A stretch of DNA of 64,000 nt from Nissolia schottii (taxonomy: Eukaryota > Streptophyta > Magnoliopsida > Fabales > Fabaceae): the NCBI GenBank assembly GCA_003254905.1, contig QANU01101148.1, positions 416,630-480,629 of the forward strand, in the 5' to 3' direction. The position numbers and the translations under genes were made by a program. The notes below the pieces were generated by a model, which worked only from the letters and a program-made list of their open reading frames with translations, was not told where the DNA came from and did no database searches. Positions 47,676 to 61,600 of this stretch are shown in pieces (the stretch's first letter is position 1; every line of letters begins with the position of its first letter).

Positions 47676-48104
47676 GATTGGCAAGAGACTCATGTTGGAC
47701 TACGTTAATATAGAGTTTGTTTGAATGTCTTGAGTAAATTACGTCTGCTGTTAGTTTCTTCCTCAACTAGTCAACTCTGATGCAATGCTGTTCGAATTAA
47801 GTTTGTGGTTTCATATATCTGAGTTGCTTGTGTTGCTTAAATAAAACATAGTAGGAGTTTTACATTTAGCTGGATATTGATTGGGAATTTGTTTGGTATT
47901 TCCTTCTAGTATTAGTTGGATACTGATATGTAATTTGTTAGTAATTTCCATTTAGGCTTTGGTTGCAGTTGTTGGGCTTTAAATTTACATTTTGTCCGTG
48001 AAATTATTGTCTCAGTCTTCATCATTGCTGTTACGAAAAGACATGGAAACTTGGCAGAACTCTAGCTTCTGTACTGTCCCCTAACCCCTCACCCAAAGCC
48101 AAGA
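47676..48104. other. SR gene 3' UTR and flank
   Basis: Noncoding T-rich sequence with an AATAAA-like ATAAAA near 47841. The 3' UTR probably ends near 47860. No other feature. Confidence 0.5.
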
Positions 48105-48271
48105 GAAATACTTTGTGCTAGTGGAGTACATTTTATTGTGTGTTCCATGAGTACTATCCACTATTGATTTCAAATATTTTGTATATTTTTTAAATATTTT
48201 AAATTAAATTAATGGTTAATAGTGTTTATGGAGTATGCATTGAACATGTTCAATGAGTATACTAGTATTTC
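48105..48271. mobile_element. Foldback MITE (167 bp)
   Basis: It starts GAAATACT and ends AGTATTTC. The arms pair over about 65 bases with mismatches (left GAGTACTATCCACTATTGATT, right AATTAATGGTTAATAGTGTT). It is similar in size and style to the unit at 4066-4237 but different in sequence. Confidence 0.6.
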
Positions 48272-49439
48272 TTCAAACCCAAAAGATTCTCTTTCTCCTT
48301 AGTTGTGTTGTCACTGCCACTAGCCATCAAAACTTTTTCCTATCTGTCCCTGGTTCCTTGTTCTTAAATACGTTCTTATCTATTTTCTATATGATTAGGA
48401 TTAAAACATGAAAGTGTTACATGGACAAAATATGGTTAACAATCATATTTTGTTGTCAAGAATATGTTTTATAATGTTTACATTTCTCTTCCTAATGAGA
48501 CTCATGCCTTTACGAAAGAGTGGCACGTTGTTCATATTTTGTTATATAAATAGCATTTTTGTGAAAACAAATACGCAAAAATGAAAACAAACATCAAACC
48601 AGATGATGATGATAATCTTTTATTTATTTATTAATTTCATTTATGTTGTTGGCGGCTGCTGCTACTAAAAAGAAATTTATCATATGTAATGTGGGAGCGT
48701 TCTTCCTTGATGTAAGGGGAGTTGTGAACTTTAATGGTCTCTTTTAAAAAAAAAATTTAAAAATTATTACAATTATTCTATTACCCTTCTATTTTATACA
48801 TTTCTAAAATAAATTTTCCTTCTCTTTCTCTTTCGTTAGTTATGCCTTTCTCTTTCTTCCTTTTCCCCCACCTTTACCCCATCGCAGCCTTTGACGGTGG
48901 CCTCGTGAGCATCAACCCTTCTCATTTTCCTCGTATTGACGGTGTATTGAACAACTACATGTATAATATAGATTGAGAAAAAACTGGAAAATCTTAGAAC
49001 ACAAATCCAAAAAAAAAAAAAAGTAGGAGAGTTGTGGTTTGCAATGACGCGTAGTGGTGGTTGCGAATTTGTCATTTTTTGTTTGAGCCTTTTCTCAACC
49101 AAATATGACTTCATAAATATTTACTCCCTTTCTCTCTCTTAAGTTCCTTGGTTATCTCCAATCGGATCTCATTACTTCTGGTTCTATATTTTTGTGTGAA
49201 GATAAAGTTTGTTCTTTTCATTTTTTGTTGTTAGTTCTTTGTATCTTTTGGAGTTGAATCTTTGAGGACAATAATGGAGGTTGTGACGCGGTAGGGTGAG
49301 TGAAGGTGGCGGTGTCAAGAATTGACAATGGTGGTGGTGATGGTGTCGGAGGTGATGGTGGGATAGGGGCATAGATGAGACAATGACACAGAATATTTGA
49401 TAGAAATTGTTGTAACAAAAAAATACATTAAGGACAATA
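48272..49439. other. Unassigned spacer
   Basis: Mostly A/T-rich. It has a CT-rich stretch at 48810-48880 and a GGTGGTGGTGATGGTG-type trinucleotide tract at 49320-49365. Short open frames here are simple-sequence artefacts. Confidence 0.4.
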
Positions 49440-49985
49440 AAGTAAATTCATAACAAGGCGACCGAGAATGAACCAGATGAGTTCATAAAAAAAAAAGAGT
49501 ATGGTCGAGCACATCAGTTGACCCTAAGCAACATGCCCAATTGACTTGATGGTTGGCCTTAAATAAGGAAAGAAAAGATTTCGACTAGAGCCATAAATGT
49601 GTCGAATATCTCTTATTGGCAATAAAGGGACGATGAACAAAAGATATGAGCAAAAACAAGATGAAACTACCAAATCATTCTTGGTTGATGGGTGAAGTTG
49701 ACCTAAAACATATCTTGAAGAATTTCTTACATCCTATGAAAAGTTCGACCTTTCAGAAAATAAGGATACATAGTGAAGAATTTAAACCTCGTTAGACAAT
49801 CACCATCAAGAAGGATAAGAGCGCCAGCAACGTGCGACAATTATTAGAGAACGTGCTCAACTTTATAAGTCAAATAATAACCCACACCGCAAAATACAAG
49901 GGAAATGGGAGAGTGGAGTTCTGAAAAGAAAAGTTCAAACTGCCAGGGAAGGCACACGACAAGCATGCAAAAGGTCACCATAAGC

Positions 49986-49993
49986 TATAAATA
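49986..49993 (+). promoter_or_regulatory. LTR-type TATA box
   Basis: TATAAATA in GCTATAAATAGGGACGCC, about 360 bases before the presumed LTR end near 50350. It fits the U3/R promoter of a plant gypsy LTR. Confidence 0.6.
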
Positions 49994-50349
49994 GGGACGC
50001 CAATACCAAATTAAGGAGAAATTTTTTGACTTAGGAAAACTCGATTCTCTATACATCTTTGTGACAAAAGAGTAGTAAGAGATTCTAAGTAAATTTCTCA
50101 TTCTTTTTACATTTTCCTTCATTTTCCTTTCTGTTTTCTGTTTTGTTTCATTGTAATTTTCTTTCAATTTATTATCTTGTTCTTGATACTTTGTATAATC
50201 ACCATCTTGGTTGTACTAAATATTTGTTTATCAAATTCAACAAATTGTTCTTGAATCCGCATATTTACTAAAATGATTCACATTATTCCATCACGCATCT
50301 ATTTGATTTACGTGGTGAAGGGTTCATTGAATCAGAATCCACGTAAAAC

Positions 50350-50371
50350 AAATTGACATGCCCAGTGGGAC
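50350..50371 (+). other. LTR end and primer-binding-site-like sequence
   Basis: An LTR-type end CGTAAAACA at 50341-50349 is followed by AATTGACATGCCCAGTGGGA. The motif resembles the TTGGCACGCCCAGTGGGAC found directly after the 5' LTR in Tat-group elements, with small changes. The priming tRNA is not assigned. Confidence 0.55.
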
Positions 50372-50449
50372 TCTTTATGTAAAGATTTAGTTCAAGAACT
50401 TTTGTCCTATTTGTTTATGCTCCTGGAAAGTGGTACTATACTATCATAC

Positions 50450-52316
50450 ATGCCTTCGTCCATAGAGATTAGCATGAGTGAGGGGGAAACTAATTCTGTC
50501 TACCCTTCTTTTCCCATGTCAACAGAACCTGTGTTAACATAGGTTGGGATCAGGGAAGACAAAAACATTCCACCAATACCAAACACTAGCAGCATGGCTA
50601 GTGGTTTAACTCCCCCACATGGGTTACCTCCAGGGTGAAACACCCCGAGATACGTGCCCCCATTGGTAACCCAAGGGTCGGGGATGCAGATGTATCCATA
50701 TCAATATCAAAACCCATTATATACAACAGTGACAACTAGTTTGCCAAACGCAGCATATGGTGGATACATTGCACCTAACATGGCAACAATCCCAAGTATG
50801 GAATTTGGGCCCAGAAGAGGGCCTCTCTATCCTAAAATGACAAGGATAATGCCCAATAACCCATTCTTAAACATGGTTCAGTCATTGGCTACTCAAAGGC
50901 AACAAGCCTTAGAGAATTACCACGAGTTAGCAAATATGGTGACTCACCAAATGGCCATCGTCATAAACCCAATGGTGCACAACAACAACTACAAAATAAA
51001 GTTGCTTACAAGAAAAGTTAATAGAATCACCTCGGCGATGAACATCAACGAGCCTACGAACCATTCTGGTCGAGTACATCCCATTGAAGAGTGAGATAGT
51101 CGAGAAGGTGAGGACAAATAACCTAGGGGGCAATAGAATATCACCCGAACTATTGAATAGATCCTGAATTGGTTTGGCTTTGATGTGGGATACACCAACC
51201 AACCATTCTTTGAGTTAGCCTTCCCTGAATATGTGCACCAAGTAGATTCCTAGAGGTTGGAAAGCCCCCAAGGCACTCACCAAGCTCTCAGGAGAGAGCG
51301 ATGAGTTGACCATTGAACACATAGCTATGTATACCTTATAGATTGGGAAGGTAGCCACAAATGAATGTCTCAAGATGAGATATTTTCCTTCCTCCCTAAC
51401 GAAGAATGCTTTTACTTGGTTCTCGACTCTTCGTCCTAACTCAAACCACACTTGGATTCAATTAGAACAAAATTTTCATGAACAATTTTTTAGGGGCGAA
51501 GCAAAAGTCACATTGACCGACCTTTTTAGAGTAAGAAGAAGGAGTAATAAGTCGATAGATGACTATTTGGCTCATTTTAGGACATTGAGAAACCAATGTT
51601 TTACACCCGCCCTTGAATTTGAAATGGTTAAGATGGCTATTGGAGGGTTAGACTTGTACCTTAGGGAACATTTAGTAAATCATGTAATCGACCTCTCAAC
51701 CTTGACCCAAAAGGTTAGGAAAATAAAATTTTTAAGGTATGAGAGAGAAATGGTCAAAAGAGCTAAGGTCAAGAAACCTTTTAAGAAGGAAATCGCTTGC
51801 ATTGATAGCGAAACTGTCGACCAAGAAGTTATAAAGGACGAATTACGAGATAGGGAAGTATTAGCCGCCGAGCTAAAGCTTCGGTCACCATATGTATGGA
51901 GCGCATTGCTACCTAATAAAGCAAAGGATAAAATGAATTCCATCCATTCCCCTAATAAAATATATTCTTTTGATATTAAAAAAATCAATCAGATATTTGA
52001 TATTTTATTTAAGGACAACTTAATAATCCTTCTTGAAGTGGTAAAAATGCCCTCAGTGGAAGAATTAAAGGGTCACCGATTTTGCAAACACCATTTATCT
52101 AACAATCGTTGGACTTACAATTGCGTTTATTTGAGGGATATTACACAAAAAGGAATTGACGAAGGCAAATTGAAGTTCAGTAATGAGGAAGGGATGATGG
52201 TAGATAACAACCTTTTTGAGATGAACTCTGCCTTCCTCGAAGTGGCTACTCTACCAATAAACATGATTGGAATCGGCGGTCATGAAATCATTGAGGACGA
52301 CTATAAAGAAGACTGA
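50450..52316 (+). pseudogene. gag remnants of the gypsy element
   Basis: The frame from 50450 (MPSSIEIS) has stops near 50540 and 50636 but remains recognisable to 51094. A second frame, 51375-52316, holds the retrotransposon gag core (AFTWFSTLRPNSNHTWIQLE, RRRSNKSIDDYLAHFRTL) and a CKHH...C zinc-like remnant near the end (RFCKHHLSNNRWTYNC). The region 51095-51374 is out of frame. It is a decayed nucleocapsid/gag gene. Confidence 0.8.
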
Positions 52317-53330
52317 AAGCTTAGTCAGTTAGAAGAAGAGGAGCAACCCATATACCCTCAAGCAGGCGAGGGATTGGCCGACTTTCTGCTGAGGCAGAAG
52401 AAAGAAGAGGCTAACGTGGCACTATGCCCCGATGCAGTGTTGTATTCTCAAGGGTTGTCGTTGAAGAATATGAGAAGAGCCGAAAAGTGGAGAGGCTCGA
52501 AAAGACAAAGTTGAAAATTTTGGTGGAAGCCAAATCTATGTGCCATGAGTTCCACCCGACCGCCCAGAAAATGAAGAATGTAGTGGTGTTCGACGGAGTG
52601 TCGGAAGGAACGACAGCTAGGATGAGGGTCCCCCCTTCCTCGCGCAAGTGGTTAACAACACTTGGGCCCAAAATTCTAGGGTACCCACACCTTACTCCCG
52701 CAGATATGGGTGGAACAAATGGAACCAGAATCAAAGAAGATATAGACAATAAGGGTCGAACATGTGGACATGACCACTGGAGGAACCAAAGAAGCGAGTG
52801 ACAAAACAACAAATAAGGACGGCTGTGCCACAAAGGACCGTGGCAAAAACTATCATGCGAAGGAACCTGAACGAAGCCAGAGGAAGTGTGAGATTCCTTG
52901 GAGTGTTATCCAGCAAAATGAGTCTAAAAGCCACTTTTGGGCCTTTTGCTCCTGCAAACCTGTACAAATGGGTTTGAAAGGGCCGAGCTAGAAGCGTTCA
53001 AGGCACAGATGAGAAAGAGGACAATTACTCTTCGTGCAACAAGGGAAAAGGGACGATTGGGCATAACAATGTTATTTTTAATTATGAGGAAAACACTGCA
53101 ATGGCTGAAGATTTTAACACGGACTTCATGGATGAGCTAGGGGATGCCAATGGGACAATTTCGTGGGAGTCGTATCTTTTCTCCCAACTGAATTTGAAGA
53201 GACCCAAACTCTTGACTACTCCTTCGAGGATTGTTTCGACGCATTTCCAGGATGGGAATGTCTATTCATAGATGACGAATATTAAAACCATGTCCTGTTT
53301 GAGCACCCAAACGAAGTCACTAAAGCACAC

Positions 53331-53891
53331 ATGCAACCTCTTCACATCAAGGCTATGGTGGATGGAAAGATGGTAAACATGGTGTTAGTGGACGGAGGAG
53401 TGTCTATTAGCTTGATGCTAGAAAGCATGTTGAAAAAGTTAGGTAAGAAAAATAGTGATCTGGTTAAGACTAACATTGCCATCACTGATTTCAAGGGGAA
53501 GGCAACCGTGGCCACTAGAGTGGTCATATTGAAAGTAAGTGTCAGAAGCATCGATAAGGCGACTACCTTCATGGTTGTCCCAGCGAAGCCGATATATAAT
53601 CTGTTGTTGGGTTGAGTCTGGATTCTTGCAGTTGGGGCCATTTCGTCAGCACTCCATCAAAAGATTATCATATGGAACAAAGACAAACGCTTGGAAGAAA
53701 TTGGAGCATATGACAGTCTCTGTTATCTAGAGCAACTGCATGTAGATTTCAAAGTCTACAATCTAGAGGTAAAGCCTCTTGAGGTCAACCCAGAGACGTT
53801 CGATTCTGAACACTATGAGGGATGCTATGTTGGCCCAAAAGGCTTGTTCTTGAAGCACAGGGTTAGGGGTAACCCAACCCATAATATGTGA
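53331..53891 (+). pseudogene. Retropepsin-like protease remnant
   Basis: PLHIKAMVDGK...LVDGGVSISLM places the active-site motif as VDGG (usual DTG/DGG-type in this clade). KPIYNLLLG is followed by a stop where LLGRDW is usual. The frame then continues as ISSALHQKIIIWNKDK after a shift. Inactive. Confidence 0.75.
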
Positions 53892-54269
53892 TGGATTTGA
53901 TGAATTTCTTTACCTAACTATCAGCATATGTGGCCAATAGTAGTTTGTGTTTGTTGGATAGTTTTAATTTGGATTGTATTTATGACTTGGACGCCTTAAT
54001 ATACGAAAAACCTTTGATAGATGTAAATAAAAAAGTAGAAGTACAAGATCCTTTGCAGGAAATTGACATTGGAACTAGGGAAGAGAATGACCAACTTATA
54101 TCAGTAGCTTATTATCTAACCATTTCAGGGATAAGTTGGTTGACCTCCTTAAATAGAACAGGGATTGCTTCGCATGGGAATATGAGGAGATGTCACGGTT
54201 GAGCAGAGGCTTGGTCGAGCATCAGTTGCCATTAAAAAGGAACATAAGACAAGTCAAACAGACGCCTAA

Positions 54270-55340
54270 GAGGTTCTCTCCATAAATCAATCACAAGATC
54301 AAAGAGGAAATTCAGAGACTCCTAAAGGCTAAGTGTTCATAAGGACAACCAGGTATGTCGAATGTGTTTCTAACATCGTCCCTGTTGTGAAAAAGAATGA
54401 TAAATTATGAATCTGCATAGATTTCAAGAATTTGAATGTGGGGACCCCAAAGGATGAATATCATATGCCCATCACAGATATGTTGATAGATTCCACCGCG
54501 GGGCACAATTTCTTAAGTTTTATGGACGACTATTCTGGGTATAACCAAATATTCATTGCTGAAAAAGACGTCCATAAAACAGAGTTTCGATATTCTGGGG
54601 CTTTAGGGACCTATGAATGGGTGATTATGCCTTTTGAATTAAAGAACGCTGGGGCGACATACTGGCGCGCTATGAATGCTATCTTTCATGAATATTTGGG
54701 AAATTTATGGAAATATATATTGGCGACATAGTCATAAAGTCTATTACAGATGACCAACATTTGGACCAATTGCAAAAAGCATACGACCAAATGTGAAAGT
54801 ATCGATTGAAAATGAATCCACTAAAATGTGCTTTTGGTGTCATTGCAGGAAATTTTCTTGGATACCTAATACAGAAAAAGGGTGTTGAGGTCGATAAGAA
54901 CAAAAAAAAAAAAAGGCCATTCTAGAGGCAACCCCTCCAAAGAATAAACAAGAACTTCAAGCTTTCCTAGGAAAGGTTAACTACCTTAGAAGATTCATAT
55001 CCAACTTATCAGGAAAGACTAGGGTTTTCGCACCTTCAGTGAAGTTGAAGAAGTGCGACGAATTCGCATGGTCGAAAGATCATCAAGAATGCTTCGACCG
55101 GATCAAGTACTACTTGACCAATCCACCTAGCATGGCACCTCAAAAGCAACGCAAACCTGTGAAGTTATACATCTCTACCTCTGAAGCGACCATTGGGAGC
55201 ATGTTGTCCCAAGAAGATGAACATGGAAAAGAGTGAGTAATTTATTACTTAAGTAGGTCGCTGATAGATGTAAAAACTAGGTACAGTTCAATTGAGAAAT
55301 TATGTTTGGCGTGCTATTTCAGTGGCTATTTAATTTCCAC
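54270..55340 (+). pseudogene. Reverse transcriptase and partial RNase H of the gypsy element
   Basis: IDFKNLNVGTPKDEYHMPI, SFMDDYSGYNQI and GTYEWVIMPFELKNAGATYW are reverse-transcriptase blocks 2-4. The catalytic Y-x-D-D block reads YIGD and is reached only after a frameshift near 54712. An A-run at 54901-54914 breaks the frame again. The RNase H start (LYISTSEATIGSMLSQEDE) is present, then homology ends near 55340. Inactive. Confidence 0.85.
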
Positions 55341-55539
55341 ATATTAAGTTTGATTTGATGCGGTAGATATCTCCTAATTCATTTGTTTGGTTCCCTGCAG
55401 TTCTTGTGTTTGGGTGCAACTCTTCCGCGGTTCCTGCAGTTGGATTAAGATAGATGAAGAGTTTTGTGGCTGCGAGTGAATCCTACAAGTGAGATTCATG
55501 ATCTTGTAGTGTTTCTTTACTTTTATGTTTTAAAGAATT

Positions 55540-56110
55540 TCAAGGTGCATTTAGAGAAAGTGGCAGTATATGTTCTATTTTCTGTTTTGACGAAAACAAA
55601 ACTGTATCATATATAGCTTTCAATTGAAAGTCACACAATAAGGTAATGTCATCACCCACTTTTAGCTCAACATCTTCACCTATTCCATGAGTCATTATTG
55701 TAGTTTGATTCGCCAATTGCAATGACACTTGAGTGGGTCTCAATGGTTTCAACCCAAGTGGGTAAGCTCACACTTGCCCCCTTGAGTGGGTCTCAATGGT
55801 TTCAACCCAAGTGGGTAAGCTCACACTTGGCCCCAAGTCCATTAGACATGATTCAAAGAGAATACCACCAATTGTCCAACACAAGGTGAAATTGCCTAGG
55901 TCGTTCAACTTTGGTGCTATTTCTTCATCAATTATTATGGCGGTGTCCTCATTGGCACCCAAAGCTTCATCTAGAACCACCTTCTTGTTAGATATGACTT
56001 GCATTTTTGAGGTAGTAAGTACTCCACTGAAAATAACTCTACTATATTGCTCTTTGTCAACATTGGTGGGTTTAAATTATTTACCCATGTACCATACTCC
56101 ATTGAAAACA
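55540..56110 (-). pseudogene. Fragment of a second gypsy (Athila-like) protease region
   Basis: On the minus strand, LGNFTLCWTIGGILFESCLM DLG leads into PTQVSLQLANQTT and GIGEDVELKVGD. These match the protease-adjacent part of Athila-type gypsy polyproteins (family pattern DLGAS-NLMP, LQLADRS, G-IEDVLVKV). The active-site region reads DLGPSVSL. It is split by a 53-bp duplication and bounded on both sides by unrelated DNA. It has opposite orientation to the element at 49440-55340. Confidence 0.7.
55731..55830. repeat. 53-bp tandem duplication inside the protease fragment
   Basis: GAGTGGGTCTCAATGGTTTC through AAGCTCACACTTG occurs from 55731 and again from 55784. It shifts the minus-strand frame between the two halves of the protease fragment (53 is not a multiple of 3). 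Confidence 0.85.
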
Positions 56111-58633
56111 AGTGGTTGATGGTTTGATGGTGAAATTGCAGTAAGCACAATTATAATTCATCACTTGACATGTACCAAGTGTCTATCATAGTCGCTAGTA
56201 TTTTGTTAAGAGATTAAATTTCATTAAATATAACTATTAAACAATAAATGGAAAAGAGGAAATCATATTGACTTTAAATCAAGAGATAGAAATTCAATGA
56301 TCTTTAGAATTGATAATTCTTAAAATATAAGATAAGAATTGAGAAAAATTCATCTTAGTTCTTCAATTTCATAGATTTTGTTTGCGAAAATATAATTTTA
56401 AATCTATATGTTAGATTAAACACAAAAATTAGAATTAAGAGATAAACTTCTATTCCAACCTTTAATTTTATGCTTAATTCCACATGACAAATGCAGACTT
56501 AGTGATAAAAAACGAGGCAAATTTGAAATCAAAAAATGTAAGGAAGCGCAATATTTGCATCATTTACACCAAGTTAGTCAAAAAGCTCCAAGCAAGTAGG
56601 GCTAGAAGCAAGTCATGTGAGCTTCTAGCTATTTTTGATTTGGTTTGTTAATAGCTCAATAAGCTAAACCCGTTTATTAAATGAGCCGAACTTTAAGTTT
56701 TACTTTATTCAACTCATTAGCTCATTACAAATAGATGAGTGTAACTTCATTGAATCTCACAAAAGGTCGATATAATTTGCCCTAGAACTTTTCTTCTATT
56801 TTCTTTTCTCATCCAAGCAAATGATTGAGAGGCATATTTAAAAAAAAAATAATAATAATAAGCAATTTATACTACACATTTAAATACTCAAAAATAAATG
56901 TCATTTAAATGCAATCACAGTCAATCAAATGCAAAATTAACAAGTCAATATGACAGAAGTCAAGCAGGGCAAGTGGGGGAAAACAAAATTCAGCACCAAA
57001 TTCAAGTTAAGTTTAAGCCATTTGAAATAACAAGACATTTAAATTCAAAACATATGGAGTTCCTGAAATTCAAAATGCATAGGACTGAGTGAGACCTAAG
57101 AGGTTCGAGTGAAGTTGGGGCAAAAGCGGCGTTGGAAGAGTGTCTCAATGTCACAGCAACTGGAGAAACAAAAAGAGACCAAACCAGAAAAGAAACCAAA
57201 AAACGAAACATAAAAAAAAAATAAAAAATGGGGAAAAACAGAGAGAGAGAGAGGGAGCAGAGGAACTATATCAAACCTTCACCAGGGGTTCGCAGGAAAA
57301 AGGTCGCTTGGCGTAAAAGGAGTGCTATCAGTGAAAACAGAACAGAGGAGAAGCAAGGAGTCAAGTGACAGTGAAAGGTGGGTTGTTCTAGCAAAATCAG
57401 AAGAAAGAAAAATCCCTAAAACTTGTTGAGAAACAGCAAATAGAAGAGTGGCAATGTCGGGTTCTTGCATATTGTGGCCGGGGATTCATTGCGAGTTGCC
57501 CCAACGCGATGCGACCAGGCTGGCATCACATACTTCTGCCACTCCACTCTATTTGGAGTTATTGACAACTAAGATCGAATTCTGCATTCTGTTGGATGAT
57601 GAGCAATCAACCCCTTACCCCAAATACTAAAAAATCCTTACCCTATCCACCCTTCCTCCACCAAAAATCCCATCCATATGAATATAGTCCAAGATAAGGT
57701 AAAAGGCTATCCTAGAAACGTATAAAGTGGCAATGGTAAATAGTAAAATATCTTATGGACAAAATAGTGCCGCAAAGAAGAGATGGCAAGCACCAAAACC
57801 TTGTCAGTATGAGCGTTTGGAACATACATGGCAGTTGGGGGACTATGAATACATAATAATAAAACAACCAACCATTTCCAATTGAACGGAGAAATGACTT
57901 TCACTGCTAGATGAGTTTATACTAGTTGGAGACACAACTACAATTACAAAAGCAGATATGAAAATATAGATTTTTTTTTTATTGTTTTGAGAAAGGCTTA
58001 AACCCAAGAATGGGCATGCAAGTACAAGCCAGATATGAAAATATTAATTCGAATAGAAAATCTAACAGAACCAAGCCCTACCACTTCTCCATGGTGACAC
58101 AAACCCTCCCTTCCCTCTTGTAAGATAACCAAAAAAAGAGGAAGAAAAAGAAATATTTCACAGAACCTATTTTGAATGCATAATCAAAAATATTTCACAG
58201 AATATGTTTTGAAAGCCCATTTCTATTTTCTATATGTGAATTAAACCATCCAAAATTTTGTTCATAAGTTGATAAAATAATCACTATTCACTAGTAATAT
58301 TGAATAACGTTGTTGACAGAATACCAGCATAAGTATTTTTGCAACGAACTAAACAACTCATACTAGATAAATAATCCCATGATTTTAAACAAAGCACAAT
58401 AGCTGTGATTTGCTTGAAAAGATGACACCAAGAAATGAGAAGGGGAAAATTTGATTTTTGGTTGTATGATATCGCATTGTACACTCAAGATCTCATTACA
58501 TGTTGAAAAAATGGTATCACAATTTACGGTAATTTCTTTCACACTCACCCGCAATAATTTGTCTCTATCTCCTCAATTTAACAAACTTCTATTTCTACCT
58601 CAGGTATAAACACTGGGAAAGTAGATGGTCCAC
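56111..58633. other. Intergenic spacer downstream of UBP gene
   Basis: No gene recognised. It includes a GA-rich tract (57239-57255). The last few hundred bases before 58633 are the presumed 3' UTR of the minus-strand protease gene. Short frames around 57279-57630 show no family. Confidence 0.4.
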
Positions 58634-61600
58634 TCAAATTTTTTCATAGAATAAAATGTATGCCTCACAGCGAAGAACTTCATCGAGAGAAACTTCACGC
58701 ACGTATGCATCACTGGCATGATACCAAGTGAAACTCTCATTCTCTACATCAGCCTTCCCTCTGTTCCTCTGGCCCCCTCTCACATATGCAACATAGTGAC
58801 CCCCTCTCATAGTTCCCGAGTGCTCCACTACACCAACTAAGTGGTATTCATACTTCTCTTCAATTTTGCATCTGTTTGGAACAGTATTGGGAGGGGATTA
58901 CGTGCCAGAAAATCAATGAAGTATATAAAAAGAGAAAAATTAAACATCTACAGTAGAAACTGAACTGACAAATCCAAACTGTTTGCAATGAATTGAAATT
59001 GTGTCCAAAATATTTCTTATGATTAAATTAAAATCACAAACCTTTAACATTTGAGAAGAAAATGCCAAATCGACGAAGATAGTAGAATAAATATGAAATG
59101 AAAGCAAAAAGGTAGAAGAATTTAGACATTGATTAATTGTTCAGCAAAGTACCTGGGATCCATATATGGCCTGAGATCCATTGTTTCTCTGAAATTGACA
59201 TGACCATTTAACTTGCTTAAGCGACCACGGGCATCTTGGCTGAATCTCTTCAGATGAATTGTCAAAACAGGTGGAGCTTTATGAATGAGTACCCTCTTAT
59301 TTGCATCCCTCTTTACTTTCAAACTTTTGGAGTCAGCTTCTTCCTCACTAGATTCTTCTGAGTCATTATTATCCTGACCTAACAACTGAGGATCTCTTCT
59401 TTGGCTATTTTCAGTCTTGCGCAAAGTGACACAAGAATCAGAAACTAAATGGTTGCAACTTTCTTTATTGCAAGCTTTATGAAAACCTGAAGAGTGAGAC
59501 TGAAATTCCTCATTATGCGTATCTTTCATATTAAATGTCCCACTATCCTCTTCATTAACAATTGAACTCACGTCATCTGTTTGACCATTTTCAAGCTCTG
59601 TTCCATGTTTAACATGTGAAACTGAACTTTCTATATTTTTGTCATTTGTAATATCCCCATTACCAAGGCTTCTGACTTCAACAGAACAAGAATCAGCTGC
59701 ATGCCATTGTTCATCATGGCATCCAGTCTCATTTCCATCCAATACAGATTTTGCCTTCTTTTTTGCTTCTATCTTTTGACGTCGGACAATTTTTGAACAG
59801 TTCTCACAGTTCCAAGCATTTTCATCTGAGAGAAGCTCCGGTTTTATAAAATGTGCCAAGCAACTCTCTACAGAGACAGGAGAATCTGTATCATCTACTT
59901 CGTCAGGATCAGACTCACTGTTGTTTCCAGTGATAAAACCAGCTTCCGTGACCCCGCTAGATGAAGAAGGTCTAGGAGCAGGACCAGCAACAACTTCAGG
60001 CTCATTGAATAAGTCACCAAAGCCATCAAACTCCAATTTTTCTTGATCACCACCCAAATTTGATGAGGAGGCTTCGCCATCTCTTCCAATGATCTCACCA
60101 GCAGAGGAACTTTCTTCTTTATAAGGAAGTAACAGAACTTCTGAATCTTGAACTTGTAATGGAACCTCGTCTTCCCACCCATTTGTTGAAGAAGAATCTG
60201 ATCTTAGGTTTTGATCCTCCTTAAGTACACAAACTGGACCATTAGATTCACTGCTAGCCTGTACAGGGAATTCATTTACACATTCATCCTTGCTCTCAAT
60301 ATCCTGTACCTCTGGAGCATCCTCCTTCTGGGAAATGAAATCACATTCGTCAGTCACAGTTCCAGCTTCCACATAATCTAACCACACGAAATTATCTGAT
60401 GAAGCTGACATTTCCTTTGCAGCATTGTCAACGACTTGCATATTTTGAGACTCTACAACAGTAACCAAATTACGTGATGATAAGTCCTCTTTATCACTCA
60501 CGTAGCTTATTTCTTCAGAACCCAATACTGTAGAATCACCAGAAGGAGCTGCCGTCTCTCCAGCAACTGATGCGTTGGGCTGAGCAGGGCAGGATGATTC
60601 GTGGGTGGACAATTGGTTTGGTAGACTTTGAACAGCCAACCGATCTTCATCTCTGTTAACTTTGACTCGAGTCTTTCCACCTTTTTTAGGTGGAAGTTTT
60701 GGTTTTTTGGTTCGAGTTACTTGTGGGGCTTTCCGAGGCGGAGGTTTCTTAGTTGGAACAGGCAGGGAAAGATCTAAAAAAGGCTCATACACTGTTGAAA
60801 AATGTCCACATTCAATGCAACATACAGTACTAGATATCTGACCCCCAAATAAATCATCAACTAAAGTATTAGAAGAGGTCCCATCTCTCTTCAAAGAACC
60901 ATTCTGTTTCTGTACAGCTAGTTCTTCAGTACTCAACCCATCCAGTAAACAACGGAGTAATTCATGACTGTCATGCTGCTGATATCCTCGAAATTGGGGA
61001 GACTTAGAACAAACACAACCAAAAAAGGATCTAGGATTTATAGCGTTTTTCAATCCTGATTCAGGGTTTGACTCAGTGAACAACTTCTTCAAGGAACTAA
61101 TCAGTGGCCCAACAGGAGCATCTAAGTTCAGAAAGTTGTCCCTCAATCTGCTTATAGCTAGCAGATTTTGCATGACAGAATTGAAAAAGCAAGTATTCCC
61201 AAGATTAAGCATGCCTCTAACTACATAACCACCTTGTCCATAAGAATCACTTCTTAAAAGAGTAGCTGATTTAATTTCTGAAGTAACACTGCGACCCACT
61301 AATAAAACATCCTCAGTATTCAGTGATGATTTTTCTGACGATCGCCCTTTCAACAATTTCACTACATCAGATAGAAGATGACCAGTTTCTTCAGTCTCTT
61401 CTATTTTATCAACTTGAATAAGCATATTGCAAGGAAAACACCAGCACAGCTGAGGTTTTTCAGAATGAACAACCAAGGGGTGCCGAGTTTGCCTCATGTG
61501 CCTGACTACATGGCAATGGGGTGTTATTGGTAACCCTACACCTCCACAGGTATATTGACCACACTCCAAACAAACCCATATAGCCTTTGACTCAGATTTT

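Larger units (their letters stand above)
49440..55340 (+). mobile_element. Decayed Ty3/gypsy retrotransposon, Tat-like, 3'-truncated
   Basis: One 5' LTR-like region (left boundary unclear), a primer-binding-site-like sequence at 50352-50371, gag remnants (50450-52316), protease (53331-53870) and reverse transcriptase to early RNase H (54270-55340). Integrase and a 3' LTR are missing. Frames are broken many times. The protease domain order and the LHIKAMVDGK...LVDGG start are typical of plant Tat-type gypsy elements. It is an old, inactive copy. Confidence 0.85.
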
